IMG/VR virus record: IMGVR_UViG_3300025276_000092
Location: 1-34,874 of that record
Reading direction: 5' to 3' (one strand)
DNA from: a virus
DNA length: 34,874 nt
How positions within the stretch are numbered: position 1 is the stretch's first letter; each line of letters opens with the position of its first letter. This document shows, piece after piece, positions 22,947-30,105 of this stretch. A program made the translations under genes and the position numbers. Below the pieces are notes generated by a model. It had not been told where the DNA came from. It searched no databases and saw only the letters and a list, made by a program, of their open reading frames with translations.

Positions 22947-23516
22947 TTATTTATACGTTCTAATTAAATATAAGCAAATCAAAAATGAATCAATTTTACC
23001 ATCATGATTTTTCCTTGCTCTCTCAGACTTTCTGAAATCTATATTTGGATACTCGATTGTGGCAATATATTCTGCCATAGCCTTAGCATCTACTATCATT
23101 GTCTTTCCTGTAGATGAAGGAACCTTCTTAATGTCATAACCTTTTCTAACTACACTCTGCCACTTTTGCGGTCTAACCATAATTATCTCTGCCTTCAACA
23201 TTTCGAAAACCATTCTTTGTAATCCACAAACAAAACCAAAGTTGAAGTTTTGAGTAGCTCCATTACCACCACGTCCTCCAACTTGTTCTATTGCAACTAC
23301 AAAGTCCTTATTCTTAAAGTCACTTTTAATTTGATAAACCAAATCGACTAGCCCACTAATGTGAAACTCATCTTTCATTTTTGGCTTACCACTTTTTAAA
23401 AGTAATGTAGTGTCTACTTTATGTCTAGGCATTTCATAGAATTTAAAACCAATACCATCAAATGCTGTTATGTAACCGTCGGCACCAGGGTCACACCCTA
23501 TTAATATTTTTTCCAT
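22947..23516 (-). CDS. RuvC-like Holliday junction resolvase
   Basis: A 189-aa RNase H-fold nuclease: D9 in CDPGADGYI, E77 in VAIEQVGG, and the C-terminal D172/D176 in HDGKIDSFLICLY. RPQKWQSVV (115-123) is a typical junction-binding segment of phage RuvC homologues. It probably resolves recombination or packaging branches. The start overlaps the preceding gene by 16 nt. It is embedded with SbcC, RecA and a branch-remodelling helicase, a coherent recombination module. Confidence 0.88.
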   Translation of the reverse strand: MEKILIGCDPGADGYITAFDGIGFKFYEMPRHKVDTTLLLKSGKPKMKDEFHISGLVDLVYQIKSDFKNKDFVVAIEQVGGRGGNGATQNFNFGFVCGLQRMVFEMLKAEIIMVRPQKWQSVVRKGYDIKKVPSSTGKTMIVDAKAMAEYIATIEYPNIDFRKSERARKNHDGKIDSFLICLYLIRTYK

Positions 23517-23713
23517 TTGAAATCAATTTTAATCTGATCTTTATCGTCTTTAACTGTTATAAAATCCTCTTGTCCCCAAAACTTAAACTCTACACCTCCC
23601 GTTGTAGTTTGTACATAATGTAAACCATCATTTCCATTTTGGGCTATTGTAGCCATTCTATTCTCATGCTCCTTAGATTCCTCTAACTCTGCCCATTTTT
23701 CTCTACTATTCAT
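23501..23713 (-). CDS. hypothetical protein, 70 aa
   Basis: Charged protein with a helical N-terminus (REKWAELEESKEHENR) followed by beta-rich sequence containing FKFWGQEDFITV. It shares an FWG-aromatic segment with the adjacent 97-aa protein (IQFWGDGDTFKLIS), so the two may be distant relatives. It overlaps the resolvase start by 16 nt. No function recognised. Confidence 0.65.
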   Translation of the reverse strand: MNSREKWAELEESKEHENRMATIAQNGNDGLHYVQTTTGGVEFKFWGQEDFITVKDDKDQIKIDFKWKKY

Positions 23714-23717
23714 ATAT

Positions 23718-24011
23718 TTATATTGCTATTAGTTTTCTCTCTATTACTTTCACATACCTATCACGCTCCTCATGAATTCTAACTCCTGGTACAAAAGTTA
23801 AAGCCTCAGCTATATTGCTTCCTTGTTGAGTTGTTACTTGAACCACGCATCCAACTCCAGGAATTTCCATAGCTTTAGTGCTTTTCATCCACCCTTCTGA
23901 CTGAGAACTAGCTTTTGAAATTAATTTAAAAGTGTCACCATCTCCCCAGAATTGTATATCTTTTACATTCTTCGTTGCTCCATTTGTTGTTGTGTTACCT
24001 AGTGTTTTCAT
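23718..24011 (-). CDS. hypothetical protein, 97 aa
   Basis: Predicted beta-rich globular protein: KDIQFWGDGDTFKLISKASS, KAMEIPGVGCVVQVTTQQGS and ALTFVPGVRI. It ends in a basic helix (RYVKVIERKLIAI). It lies 4 nt downstream of sbcC and immediately before the 70-aa protein with a similar FWG motif. It has the look of a conserved phage recombination-module protein but I cannot name a family. Confidence 0.7.
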   Translation of the reverse strand: MKTLGNTTTNGATKNVKDIQFWGDGDTFKLISKASSQSEGWMKSTKAMEIPGVGCVVQVTTQQGSNIAEALTFVPGVRIHEERDRYVKVIERKLIAI

Positions 24012-24015
24012 ATAT

Positions 24016-26157
24016 TTAGTTTTTTATTTTACTTACTCCGTTTTCTTTTACTATCGTTAATATATCCTCGCCTGCTAAATCTTCATCACTTACATGTGAT
24101 ATAACCATTATACAAGTCTCTAATTTCTTAGCACTTCTTATTAGATATTTCATACCCAAGCTATCGATTTTGTCAAATACCTCATCGACTGATAAAAACT
24201 CTAATCCTCCATGTGGATGAGTTGTATTTATAAGATATCTATTTGCAAGTATTGAACTAAACAAAACTCTTACTTGCTCACCTCCACTCAATGAAGAAAA
24301 CGTTCTCTCTCCATCTCGTATAATTGTAGCACTAATCTCTTCTTTTATAGTTCCATTAGCTTTCACTTTGTAACCATCTAATCTAACCAATATATCATTA
24401 CCTAACTCTTTTAAGAACTCGTTAGTTCTATATTGCATAGTCTCCAATGATTTGTTAGCTAGGTGCAATCTAAATTGCTTAAAGTTATTAGCCCACTTAT
24501 TGCGATTATATATCTTATCGTTAATCTCCACTAATTCCTTGTCTAGTATTAATAGTTTCTTATCTCTATCTTTTATACTATCCTTTAACTTTTTGATTGT
24601 ATCTAGATTATTAGAAACTTTCAATTCGCTCATCTCTTTCTCTAGAGTCCTGTTCTTAGATTTCAAATCTTCAATCTTAGTATTTTTTATGAAGCCTTGT
24701 TCTTTCGTTATATCCCTAAGTTCTAGCTTAGCCTCTCCAATACTTTCATTAACCTCTGCAATCTTCTTATCAATTTTAAGAGGATTTCTTTTCAATTGTG
24801 ACAAAGTATCTTCTCCCTTTGTTAAAGTGTCTCTAAGACCCCTTAAAATCGACTCTCGCACTCTTGAGAGTTTAGACTCATCATCCTCACTAGATCTTAG
24901 TGAAGATTTAGAATCGTTAGCGTCCTTAATATTATTCTCAATCAATTCTATATCCACCTCTATAGTTTTCTTAGAATCCTCAAACTTAATGATTAAGTCA
25001 TCGCCCTTAGATTTCTTATCTAATAAAACTTTTCTATCCCCATCCATAATGAACACGTGAGAACAACTTGGACACGTTACAGAACCACCTAGCTTAACAT
25101 CAATTCCACTAAGGAACTTATTAACCTTTGCAATATCTAAATTGACTTTTGATAAATCCTCTATGTAAGAGCTTAACTTTAGCTTTTCACTTTTTATTAT
25201 ACTATCTAGTTTAGATATATCCTTTGAGAAATCCTTAACAACAATAGAATCATTTTCAACAACCTTTTCATCATAAGCCTTTTTTCTCTTTGCAACTATA
25301 GACTCTTGTTCTTTTATCAAACCATCTAAGTTACCCTTAGAATCTTCTAGCCTCTTAATCTTAACCCCTAACTCGTCAATCTCATCATCAATATCCTTTT
25401 TGTCTAAATCTAGTTTCTTAATCTCTTTCTTTAATTCATCAATGAATAAATTGTTTTCGCTAATCTCTTCCACAATGTCCACCTTAGAATCCTCCAACTC
25501 TCTTGTAAAGTCAAAGTTCTTAGCGTCCTCTATTTGTTCTTTTATAGTATCTACTCCTCCTTTGATTTTATTTATACTAATCTCTACATTTTCTTTTTCC
25601 TCTTCTAGATTTGAATTATCTATCTTCTCTAGACCATCTATAATAGATGAATCACTAAATCTATTTATTAAATCAACCTTCTCTCTATTGGAACTTCCAA
25701 AGAAAGACTTAAACCTAGTTGAGTTTATAATGTAGTAATTAAACAAGTCATCTTTTGATATTCCTAACCAATCTAATATTTGCTTTTTACCATCGTTCAC
25801 ATTTGAGAAAGATAACTCATTCTCATTTATTTTTAAAGATAACAAATTACTACCCTTTGTTCTTATAGTCCACTCTATAGATAGCGTCTCTTTTCTACTA
25901 TCACACTCTATGGCTAATTTAACCTTGGACTTATCAAATCCATATGTTACTAACTCCTTGTCGTTAACTCCTCTAGAATTAGACGCTGTTAATGCGAACT
26001 CTATTCCTGTTTGAATTGCTGACTTTCCAGAACCATTTGATTTTTGGTTCTTGTCGGTAAGGTTAACACCTTGTACCAATAATGCCTTGTCTTGGAAATC
26101 ATATTCTAACTCCTCATAAGTTAGAAAGTTCTCAAGTAATATTTTCTTTAGTCTCAT
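24016..26157 (-). CDS. sbcC: SbcC/Rad50-like ATPase (T4 gp46 type)
   Basis: A 713-aa SMC-like nuclease subunit. Walker A is SNGSGKS (40-46); a long coiled coil runs from about 185 to 345, turns at a zinc hook TCPSCSHVF (C362, C365), and returns to about 550. The ABC signature SSLSGGEQVRV is at 621-631, Walker B LSVDEVFDKID at 655-665 and the H-loop SHVS at 687-690. With SbcD (28175-29194) it should form the DNA end-processing complex that generates 3-prime ends for RecA. The two subunit genes are separated here by about 2 kb containing small genes, recA and a tRNA-like gene. Confidence 0.94.
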   Translation of the reverse strand: MRLKKILLENFLTYEELEYDFQDKALLVQGVNLTDKNQKSNGSGKSAIQTGIEFALTASNSRGVNDKELVTYGFDKSKVKLAIECDSRKETLSIEWTIRTKGSNLLSLKINENELSFSNVNDGKKQILDWLGISKDDLFNYYIINSTRFKSFFGSSNREKVDLINRFSDSSIIDGLEKIDNSNLEEEKENVEISINKIKGGVDTIKEQIEDAKNFDFTRELEDSKVDIVEEISENNLFIDELKKEIKKLDLDKKDIDDEIDELGVKIKRLEDSKGNLDGLIKEQESIVAKRKKAYDEKVVENDSIVVKDFSKDISKLDSIIKSEKLKLSSYIEDLSKVNLDIAKVNKFLSGIDVKLGGSVTCPSCSHVFIMDGDRKVLLDKKSKGDDLIIKFEDSKKTIEVDIELIENNIKDANDSKSSLRSSEDDESKLSRVRESILRGLRDTLTKGEDTLSQLKRNPLKIDKKIAEVNESIGEAKLELRDITKEQGFIKNTKIEDLKSKNRTLEKEMSELKVSNNLDTIKKLKDSIKDRDKKLLILDKELVEINDKIYNRNKWANNFKQFRLHLANKSLETMQYRTNEFLKELGNDILVRLDGYKVKANGTIKEEISATIIRDGERTFSSLSGGEQVRVLFSSILANRYLINTTHPHGGLEFLSVDEVFDKIDSLGMKYLIRSAKKLETCIMVISHVSDEDLAGEDILTIVKENGVSKIKN

Positions 26158-26176
26158 ATGTATTTTATTTCATTAG

Positions 26177-26251
26177 TTGACAAGGTGGGATTCGAACCCA
26201 CACTCTCTCAAGAGTTACCCCTTGAGCGTTTTACCCTTAAACTACCTGTCA
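26177..26251 (-). tRNA. tRNA-like gene with noncanonical anticodon arm
   Basis: Minus strand gives acceptor TGACAGG pairing with CTTGTCA (7 bp, one G-U) and discriminator A, followed by TA, a D-arm GTTT-AAGGGTA-AAAC, and a perfect T-arm GTGGG-TTCGAAT-CCCAC. The anticodon arm is abnormal: CTCAAG and CTTGAG form 6 bp around an 8-nt loop GGGTAACT (or 5 bp around 10 nt), instead of 5 bp with 7 nt. The U is not in normal position 33, so no standard anticodon can be assigned with confidence (UAA or AAC are candidates). It lies 19 nt past the sbcC start, between protein genes. CCA is not encoded. Confidence 0.75.
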
Positions 26252-26262
26252 ATTTGTTTTTA

Positions 26263-26466
26263 TTAATTGGTTAACGCAACCATCTGCCCATTTACCCATT
26301 GTGAAAAACTTTTATAAGTCTCTCTATCGCTTTTCGTATACTCCAAATAAGCGTCCCTAGTTGAACGACACCACTCAGTGAATGTCATATTACCAAATGC
26401 ATTTTTGGTTAACAAATACAATGCCTTTAAATCGTCCTGGTCAATACTATAGTTTACTTCAATCAT
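26263..26466 (-). CDS. hypothetical protein, 67 aa
   Basis: Soluble helical protein with many aromatic residues (MIEVNYSIDQDDLKALYLLT, FTEWCRSTRDAYLEY, KSFSQWVNGQM). It lies just upstream of the tRNA-like gene. No domain recognised; composition is normal for a real protein. Confidence 0.65.
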   Translation of the reverse strand: MIEVNYSIDQDDLKALYLLTKNAFGNMTFTEWCRSTRDAYLEYTKSDRETYKSFSQWVNGQMVALTN

Positions 26467-26479
26467 AGTTTCTAGTTTT

Positions 26480-26635
26480 TTATGATGCGGTTAGTTTATC
26501 GAATTGAGATAAATACTCCTTTGAAACACTGCTCCAAAAAGACTTCTTTTCTGACTTAGAGAATGATGTTAGGTCTTCTAACTGTAGATTATTTAATCTA
26601 TCTTGTGCAATTTCATTTTGTGTTAATCTTGTCAT
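26480..26635 (-). CDS. hypothetical protein, 51 aa
   Basis: Starts MTRLTQNEIAQDRLNNLQLE and continues SFSKSEKKSFWSSVSKEYLS. It is helical and soluble. The leader AAATAGAAATTATGACA is the same as that of the gene starting at 13456. No family recognised. Confidence 0.6.
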   Translation of the reverse strand: MTRLTQNEIAQDRLNNLQLEDLTSFSKSEKKSFWSSVSKEYLSQFDKLTAS

Positions 26636-26646
26636 AATTTCTATTT

Positions 26647-26832
26647 TTAAATTGTTGTGTATAGTTTAGAATTTCTACCTGCTGGTGTTTGGAATCTTAG
26701 ATTAATCTCACCCTCTAGTTTATCGATAGTCGCTTGTAACATTTCTGCTCTAGTAGTATTACCAAGTTCTCTTTGCAATGCTGCTGAAATCTCTAATCCT
26801 TGAATCCTGTCTTGTAATTTTTGAATACTCAT
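26647..26832 (-). CDS. hypothetical protein, 61 aa
   Basis: Helical protein: MSIQKLQDRIQGLEISAALQ and AEMLQATIDKLEGEI have heptad-like hydrophobic spacing suggestive of a short coiled coil, followed by a basic tail (PAGRNSKLYTTI). First gene after promoter P4; ATG lies about 36 nt downstream of TATATTTG. Function unknown. Confidence 0.65.
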   Translation of the reverse strand: MSIQKLQDRIQGLEISAALQRELGNTTRAEMLQATIDKLEGEINLRFQTPAGRNSKLYTTI

Positions 26833-26867
26833 AATGTTATTTTTTTAAGTGTTATTGTTTGACTATG

Positions 26868-26919
26868 CAAATATACAAACAATTATTTGTTTAACTACTA
26901 TCTTTTTAAAAAACTTTTA
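26868..26919 (-). promoter_or_regulatory. composite promoter P4 (GTAGTT-N17-TATATTTG)
   Basis: GTAGTT (26898-26893), 17 nt, TATATTTG (26875-26868), CA, preceded by GTTTTTTAAAAA. It shares most of its length with P1. The upstream end overlaps the stop codon of the preceding 55-aa gene. Confidence 0.8.
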
Positions 26920-27084
26920 GTTTAGTTGATTAATAAAAAACTTTGATATAAATGCATCATCTATATCATTACTATTATGTAGAAGCCTACCTTCCTTATC
27001 CCACAACTTTACATAAGTTGTAGCTAATTCTTTGTAACCAACTATTTGGTTATTTATTCTTACTAATGTTTTTGACTTGCTCAT
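26917..27084 (-). CDS. hypothetical protein, 55 aa
   Basis: Starts MSKSKTLVRINNQIVGYKEL and ends AFISKFFINQLN. A mixed alpha/beta small protein, in a unit of its own between promoter P5 and promoter P4. The leader ends CAAATTATG. No function recognised; small monocistronic early genes of this kind often encode host-takeover factors. Confidence 0.6.
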   Translation of the reverse strand: MSKSKTLVRINNQIVGYKELATTYVKLWDKEGRLLHNSNDIDDAFISKFFINQLN

Positions 27085-27122
27085 AATTTGTTTTTTTATA
27101 TTGTTATTATTGTTTGACTATG

Positions 27123-27150
27123 CAAATATAAAACAAATTATTCATATAAA
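27123..27150 (-). promoter_or_regulatory. promoter-like element P5 (TATATTTG)
   Basis: TATATTTGCATAGTCAAAC on the minus strand (27130 downward) matches P4 from the -7 box into the transcribed region, but the GTAGTT box is replaced by the U-tract of the recA terminator. It is a half-match to the composite promoter, positioned 39 nt upstream of the 55-aa gene start. Confidence 0.5.
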
Positions 27151-27190
27151 AAAGAAAAGGTGCAAAAAAAATTAATTTTCTGCACCTTTT
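27147..27190 (-). terminator. rho-independent terminator after recA
   Basis: Minus strand AAAAGGTGCA, a 16-nt AT loop, TGCACCTTTT and then CTTTTTTATA. It has a 10-bp stem and starts within 10 nt of the recA stop codon. It overlaps the upstream side of promoter-like element P5. Confidence 0.88.
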
Positions 27191-27195
27191 TATTT

Positions 27196-28173
27196 TTACT
27201 TAGACGTTTTCTCGTCGTAAAGCCTTTGTAGTTCTACTACAAACTCCTCATTGTCTTCCAACAATATTAATAGTTTTTTCATACCTTGAGCGACATTCTC
27301 TCCCTCAAACTTATACCAAGCCCCATTCCTCTCTAATATCTCCTGCTTAACACAACCTTCAATTAATCCGTTAATCTTGTCAATACCTTTTCCATATACA
27401 ATCTCATAAGAAACCTTTTTGAAAGGTGAACCAATCTTGTTTTTAACTATGTTAATCTCTTGTTTAAATCCTATAACTTCATCACCAACTTTTAGCTTAC
27501 CTCTATTCTTAATCTCTAACCTCTGAGATGCAAAGAATTTTAAAGCCTTTCCACCAGTAGTGGTCTCTGATGGTCCATACATAGCCATAGTCGCTCTCAA
27601 TTGATTTATAAATATTACTGTACAATCATTATCAGCTGCTGGTCCAGTTATTAACTTCATAGCTTGAGACATCATCCTAGCTTGAACTGCCATTTGTGCT
27701 TGACCACTCTCACCCTCTAGGGTTGATTTTGGAGTTAACGCTGCAACAGAATCTATAATTATTAAGTCAACCTCTCCAGTTTCTATCAACGCTCTTGTAG
27801 CTTCAATAGCCTGCTCTCCAAATGTTGGCTGACTAATATATAAGTCATCTACATTTATTCCTATCTGCTCACAATACTCTGTATTTAAAGCATGCTCTGC
27901 ATCTATAATAGCTACAATACCTCCACTTTTTTGAACCTCTGCCGCTGCCTCTAGACATAGTCCTGTCTTACCACAACCACTCTCTGCAAATATCTCTATT
28001 ATCTTACCAACTCCATATCCACCACCCAAGGCATCATCTAGTTCTGGTCTACCCGATGAAAAGGTCTTAGCTCCCGTTGAGCCATCGCTCATCTTCCTAA
28101 CTACCGATTCACCAAATCTTTTCTCTAATTTATTTAAAGCGCTCGTAATCGCTCTTAAGTTTTTTTTCTCCAT
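27196..28173 (-). CDS. recA: RecA recombinase (UvsX counterpart)
   Basis: Strand-exchange ATPase, 325 aa, unmistakably bacterial RecA-like but shorter at the C-terminus than host RecA (about 340-350). Features: Walker A AESGCGKT (63-70; the usual Ser before GKT is Cys), the AIIDAEHAL motif with the catalytic Glu, Walker B LIIIDSVAAL, loop 1 EGESGQAQMAVQARMMSQ, and loop 2 NQLRATMAMYGPSETTTGG. It ends in a short Lys tail instead of the acidic regulatory tail. It starts one nucleotide after sbcD ends, so the two are co-expressed. It likely acts in recombination-dependent replication. Confidence 0.95.
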   Translation of the reverse strand: MEKKNLRAITSALNKLEKRFGESVVRKMSDGSTGAKTFSSGRPELDDALGGGYGVGKIIEIFAESGCGKTGLCLEAAAEVQKSGGIVAIIDAEHALNTEYCEQIGINVDDLYISQPTFGEQAIEATRALIETGEVDLIIIDSVAALTPKSTLEGESGQAQMAVQARMMSQAMKLITGPAADNDCTVIFINQLRATMAMYGPSETTTGGKALKFFASQRLEIKNRGKLKVGDEVIGFKQEINIVKNKIGSPFKKVSYEIVYGKGIDKINGLIEGCVKQEILERNGAWYKFEGENVAQGMKKLLILLEDNEEFVVELQRLYDEKTSK

Positions 28174-28174
28174 A

Positions 28175-29194
28175 CTATTTATTTAAAAATTCTTTAACCA
28201 TAATAGAACCCTCTTTGTAGTCGTAACCTTTATCGTTACAAAACTCTTTGAATGATTCCATAATTTGATCCTTGCTATACTTCTCAATTATCTTACTAGG
28301 TTCTACAACTTCTAACTCGTAGACCTCGTTGTATTTAGACTTTACATCTATTCCAGTATCCTTAAATTGAGACTTATCTAACGCCTTGAATTGTTCTTGA
28401 GTTCCTCTAAACTCAAACCTAACCTTTTGCTCACTATTACTATGTGACTTTATGAGGTTAGCTATCTCTTTATTGTTAGACTCATTTAAGTCTATAGTTA
28501 ACTTTAAGTATTCTCTAAACTTTCCCTTAACTAACTCGTAACTTCCATCTTTAAATAGTAATGAAAAACCTTTAACGTTATCCTCTCCATAACTCTCTTG
28601 TCTAAACGATGGTAAATGTACAATGTTATTGCTTATCTCATGGTAGTTATGATAGTGACCTAAGTACACCTTGTTCCACTTATTTAACAACTTTTTAGTT
28701 ATTGATGTGTTTTTACTAACATGTCCTAAGTGATTAGAACCATCCATTCCAAAATGTGAAATTAATATATCTCCACCTTTAGCGTTCTCAATCATTGGAA
28801 CTAATAGCTCCGTAGAAAAGAATGGTAATAAGTCTATTGATACATCATCTATAACGATGTTTTTAAGCTCTCTGTTGAACTTTACACATGGGTGATGTTT
28901 GTATACATCCAAAAAAGAATCAGAGCTCGTATAGAGCGTCTTATCGTGATTCCCTGGAAATAGATACAAAGTCAATCCATTAGTGTTAAACAATTCTAAC
29001 ATCTTATCAAACGTTTGTAAAACCTTCAACCTTTGTTGAGTCCTAGAATCGAATAAGTCACCAGCAAATATTAAGTTTTTTACACCATTATCAACAGCAT
29101 AACTAACCATGTGTTTTGTAGATTCATAAACCTCATCCTCGTTTCCTGTCTTTAGGTGTACATCATTAAAAATTATTGCTAATACTTTTTTCAT
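28175..29194 (-). CDS. sbcD: SbcD/Mre11-like nuclease (T4 gp47 type)
   Basis: A 339-aa calcineurin-type metallophosphoesterase with all phosphodiesterase motifs: NDVHLKTG (D11, H13), FAGDLFDSR (D46), PGNHDK (N82, H83), LISHFGMDG and YLGHYHNYH. Partner of SbcC for nucleolytic processing of DNA ends. The C-terminal 130 residues form the capping and SbcC-interaction region. It starts 15 nt downstream of the SSB terminator hairpin and runs into recA. Confidence 0.93.
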   Translation of the reverse strand: MKKVLAIIFNDVHLKTGNEDEVYESTKHMVSYAVDNGVKNLIFAGDLFDSRTQQRLKVLQTFDKMLELFNTNGLTLYLFPGNHDKTLYTSSDSFLDVYKHHPCVKFNRELKNIVIDDVSIDLLPFFSTELLVPMIENAKGGDILISHFGMDGSNHLGHVSKNTSITKKLLNKWNKVYLGHYHNYHEISNNIVHLPSFRQESYGEDNVKGFSLLFKDGSYELVKGKFREYLKLTIDLNESNNKEIANLIKSHSNSEQKVRFEFRGTQEQFKALDKSQFKDTGIDVKSKYNEVYELEVVEPSKIIEKYSKDQIMESFKEFCNDKGYDYKEGSIMVKEFLNK

Positions 29195-29206
29195 ACTTCT
29201 TAAATG

Positions 29207-29236
29207 TTAAAAAGCCCTATAATTAAATAGGGCTTT
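29207..29236 (-). terminator. rho-independent terminator after the SSB-like gene
   Basis: AAAGCCCTAT, loop TTAATT, ATAGGGCTTTTT. A 10-bp perfect stem; nearly symmetrical, so it may terminate on both strands. It is placed between the SSB-like gene and sbcD, only a dozen nucleotides before the sbcD start, so sbcD needs read-through or another promoter. Confidence 0.88.
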
Positions 29237-29251
29237 GTTTTTAAATTCTTA

Positions 29252-29971
29252 CTATCCTAATAAACGGTCTAATTGACTATCTAAATTATCCTCCTCTTGA
29301 ACTTCCTCCTCAACTACAACTGCTGCAACTGGCGTAGCTTTTGCTACTGGTGTTGGCGTTGGTGTTGGTGTTGGAGTTGGAGTTGGAGTTGGAGCACTTT
29401 CATTAGCAAAGTATCCGTTAATTACTTTAGAAGTAACTTCATCAACAAACCATTCTGTTAAATCTTCAAAAAATCTTTTAATTTTCTTCTTGTCTCCATT
29501 TGCAAAAACATTTGGGTCAAAAGGTGCATCGTCGTTTTTTAACAATACTTTTTGTCCATTTTGATTAAAAGAGATACCTTGAACTCTCTTGTTTTCTCTG
29601 TTAACAAAATCATAAGGTCTCAACATAACTGGAAGAGATAAGTCTAACTTTAACAACGCTTTCATCATATCTTGAGAATAACGATTGTTTGTAGAAATTG
29701 ATAATGTAAAAACATCGCTACCACTTACAATCTTAGTCTGAATAGACTCTCCATACTGGTCATGAGTTTTGATTTCTACTCCACTAATAACTCCTGTTAA
29801 AGAGTCATACCTAGCTCCTTGTCTAGAACCTACTGTTCCATCAATCTTTTTAAACTCTTGTGTTGCAAATTGTGGATGTGACTCATCCTCTTTCTTGTTC
29901 CACACATAACCTCCTGCTACTGCTAAGTAGGTTGAATTTTCACTTACTTCGTCTCTTACTTGTAATCCCAT
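29252..29971 (-). CDS. probable single-stranded DNA-binding protein
   Basis: A 239-aa protein in three parts. Residues 1-190 are a beta-rich domain (VAGGYVWNKK, GVISGVEIKTHDQYGESIQT, RPYDFVNRENKRVQGISFN) consistent with a phage OB-type SSB. Then comes a Pro-Thr repeat linker of about 16 residues. The end is an acidic tail (VEEEVQEEDNLDSQLDRLLG), as in gp32 and SSB proteins, used to recruit partners. Its position next to SbcD, RecA and RNR supports this. It has its own strong promoter (P6), an 85-nt leader and a terminator, fitting a highly expressed protein. No direct motif proves it; assignment rests on architecture and context. Confidence 0.7.
   Translation of the reverse strand: MGLQVRDEVSENSTYLAVAGGYVWNKKEDESHPQFATQEFKKIDGTVGSRQGARYDSLTGVISGVEIKTHDQYGESIQTKIVSGSDVFTLSISTNNRYSQDMMKALLKLDLSLPVMLRPYDFVNRENKRVQGISFNQNGQKVLLKNDDAPFDPNVFANGDKKKIKRFFEDLTEWFVDEVTSKVINGYFANESAPTPTPTPTPTPTPTPVAKATPVAAVVVEEEVQEEDNLDSQLDRLLG
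29349..29393. repeat. hexanucleotide microsatellite encoding (Pro-Thr)n
   Basis: About seven copies of a 6-nt unit (plus strand GGTGTT/GGAGTT variants) encode a Thr-Pro dipeptide run in the SSB-like protein. Units on either half share the same third base, indicating recent slippage or unit duplication. It forms the flexible linker between the DNA-binding core and acidic tail. Confidence 0.85.
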
Positions 29972-30010
29972 AATTATAAATATTTATTTAGTTAAAGGTC
30001 TTTTATATAG

Positions 30011-30039
30011 TTTCAAATTGAAATGCCTTGGGTTTCAAT
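30011..30039 (-). promoter_or_regulatory. alternative hairpins in the SSB leader
   Basis: Minus-strand ATTGAAA (30039-30033) can pair with TTTCAAT (30023-30017) around a 9-nt loop, while TTTCA at 30023-30019 can instead pair with TGAAA at 30015-30011. The two folds exclude each other. They lie in the leader about 40-70 nt before the start of the SSB-like gene. Confidence 0.4.
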
Positions 30040-30062
30040 CTGCTTATTATTATTTACTTGTG

Positions 30063-30102
30063 CAAATATACAAATAGTTATTTAATTAACTACTATATTT
30101 TT
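30063..30102 (-). promoter_or_regulatory. composite promoter P6 (GTAGTT-N17-TATATTTG)
   Basis: GTAGTT (30093-30088), 17 nt, TATATTTG (30070-30063), CA. The A/T tract upstream is shorter (AAAAATATA). It drives the SSB-like gene and overlaps nothing but the very end of the nrdB neighbourhood. Confidence 0.78.
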
Positions 30103-30105
30103 GTG

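Noticed and set aside
24452-25060. Plus-strand 202-aa ORF opposite sbcC
   Set aside because: Antisense of the coiled coil; Leu/Ser repetition reflects reversed Lys/Glu codons, not a gene.
26177-26251. tRNA gene as an attachment site for integration
   Set aside because: No integrase, excisionase or repressor is present and the gene set is that of a lytic phage.
26840-27195. Possible CRISPR or direct-repeat array from the repeated TGCAAATATA strings
   Set aside because: The copies are promoter -7 elements with leader sequence, spaced irregularly and located before genes; no spacer-repeat periodicity.
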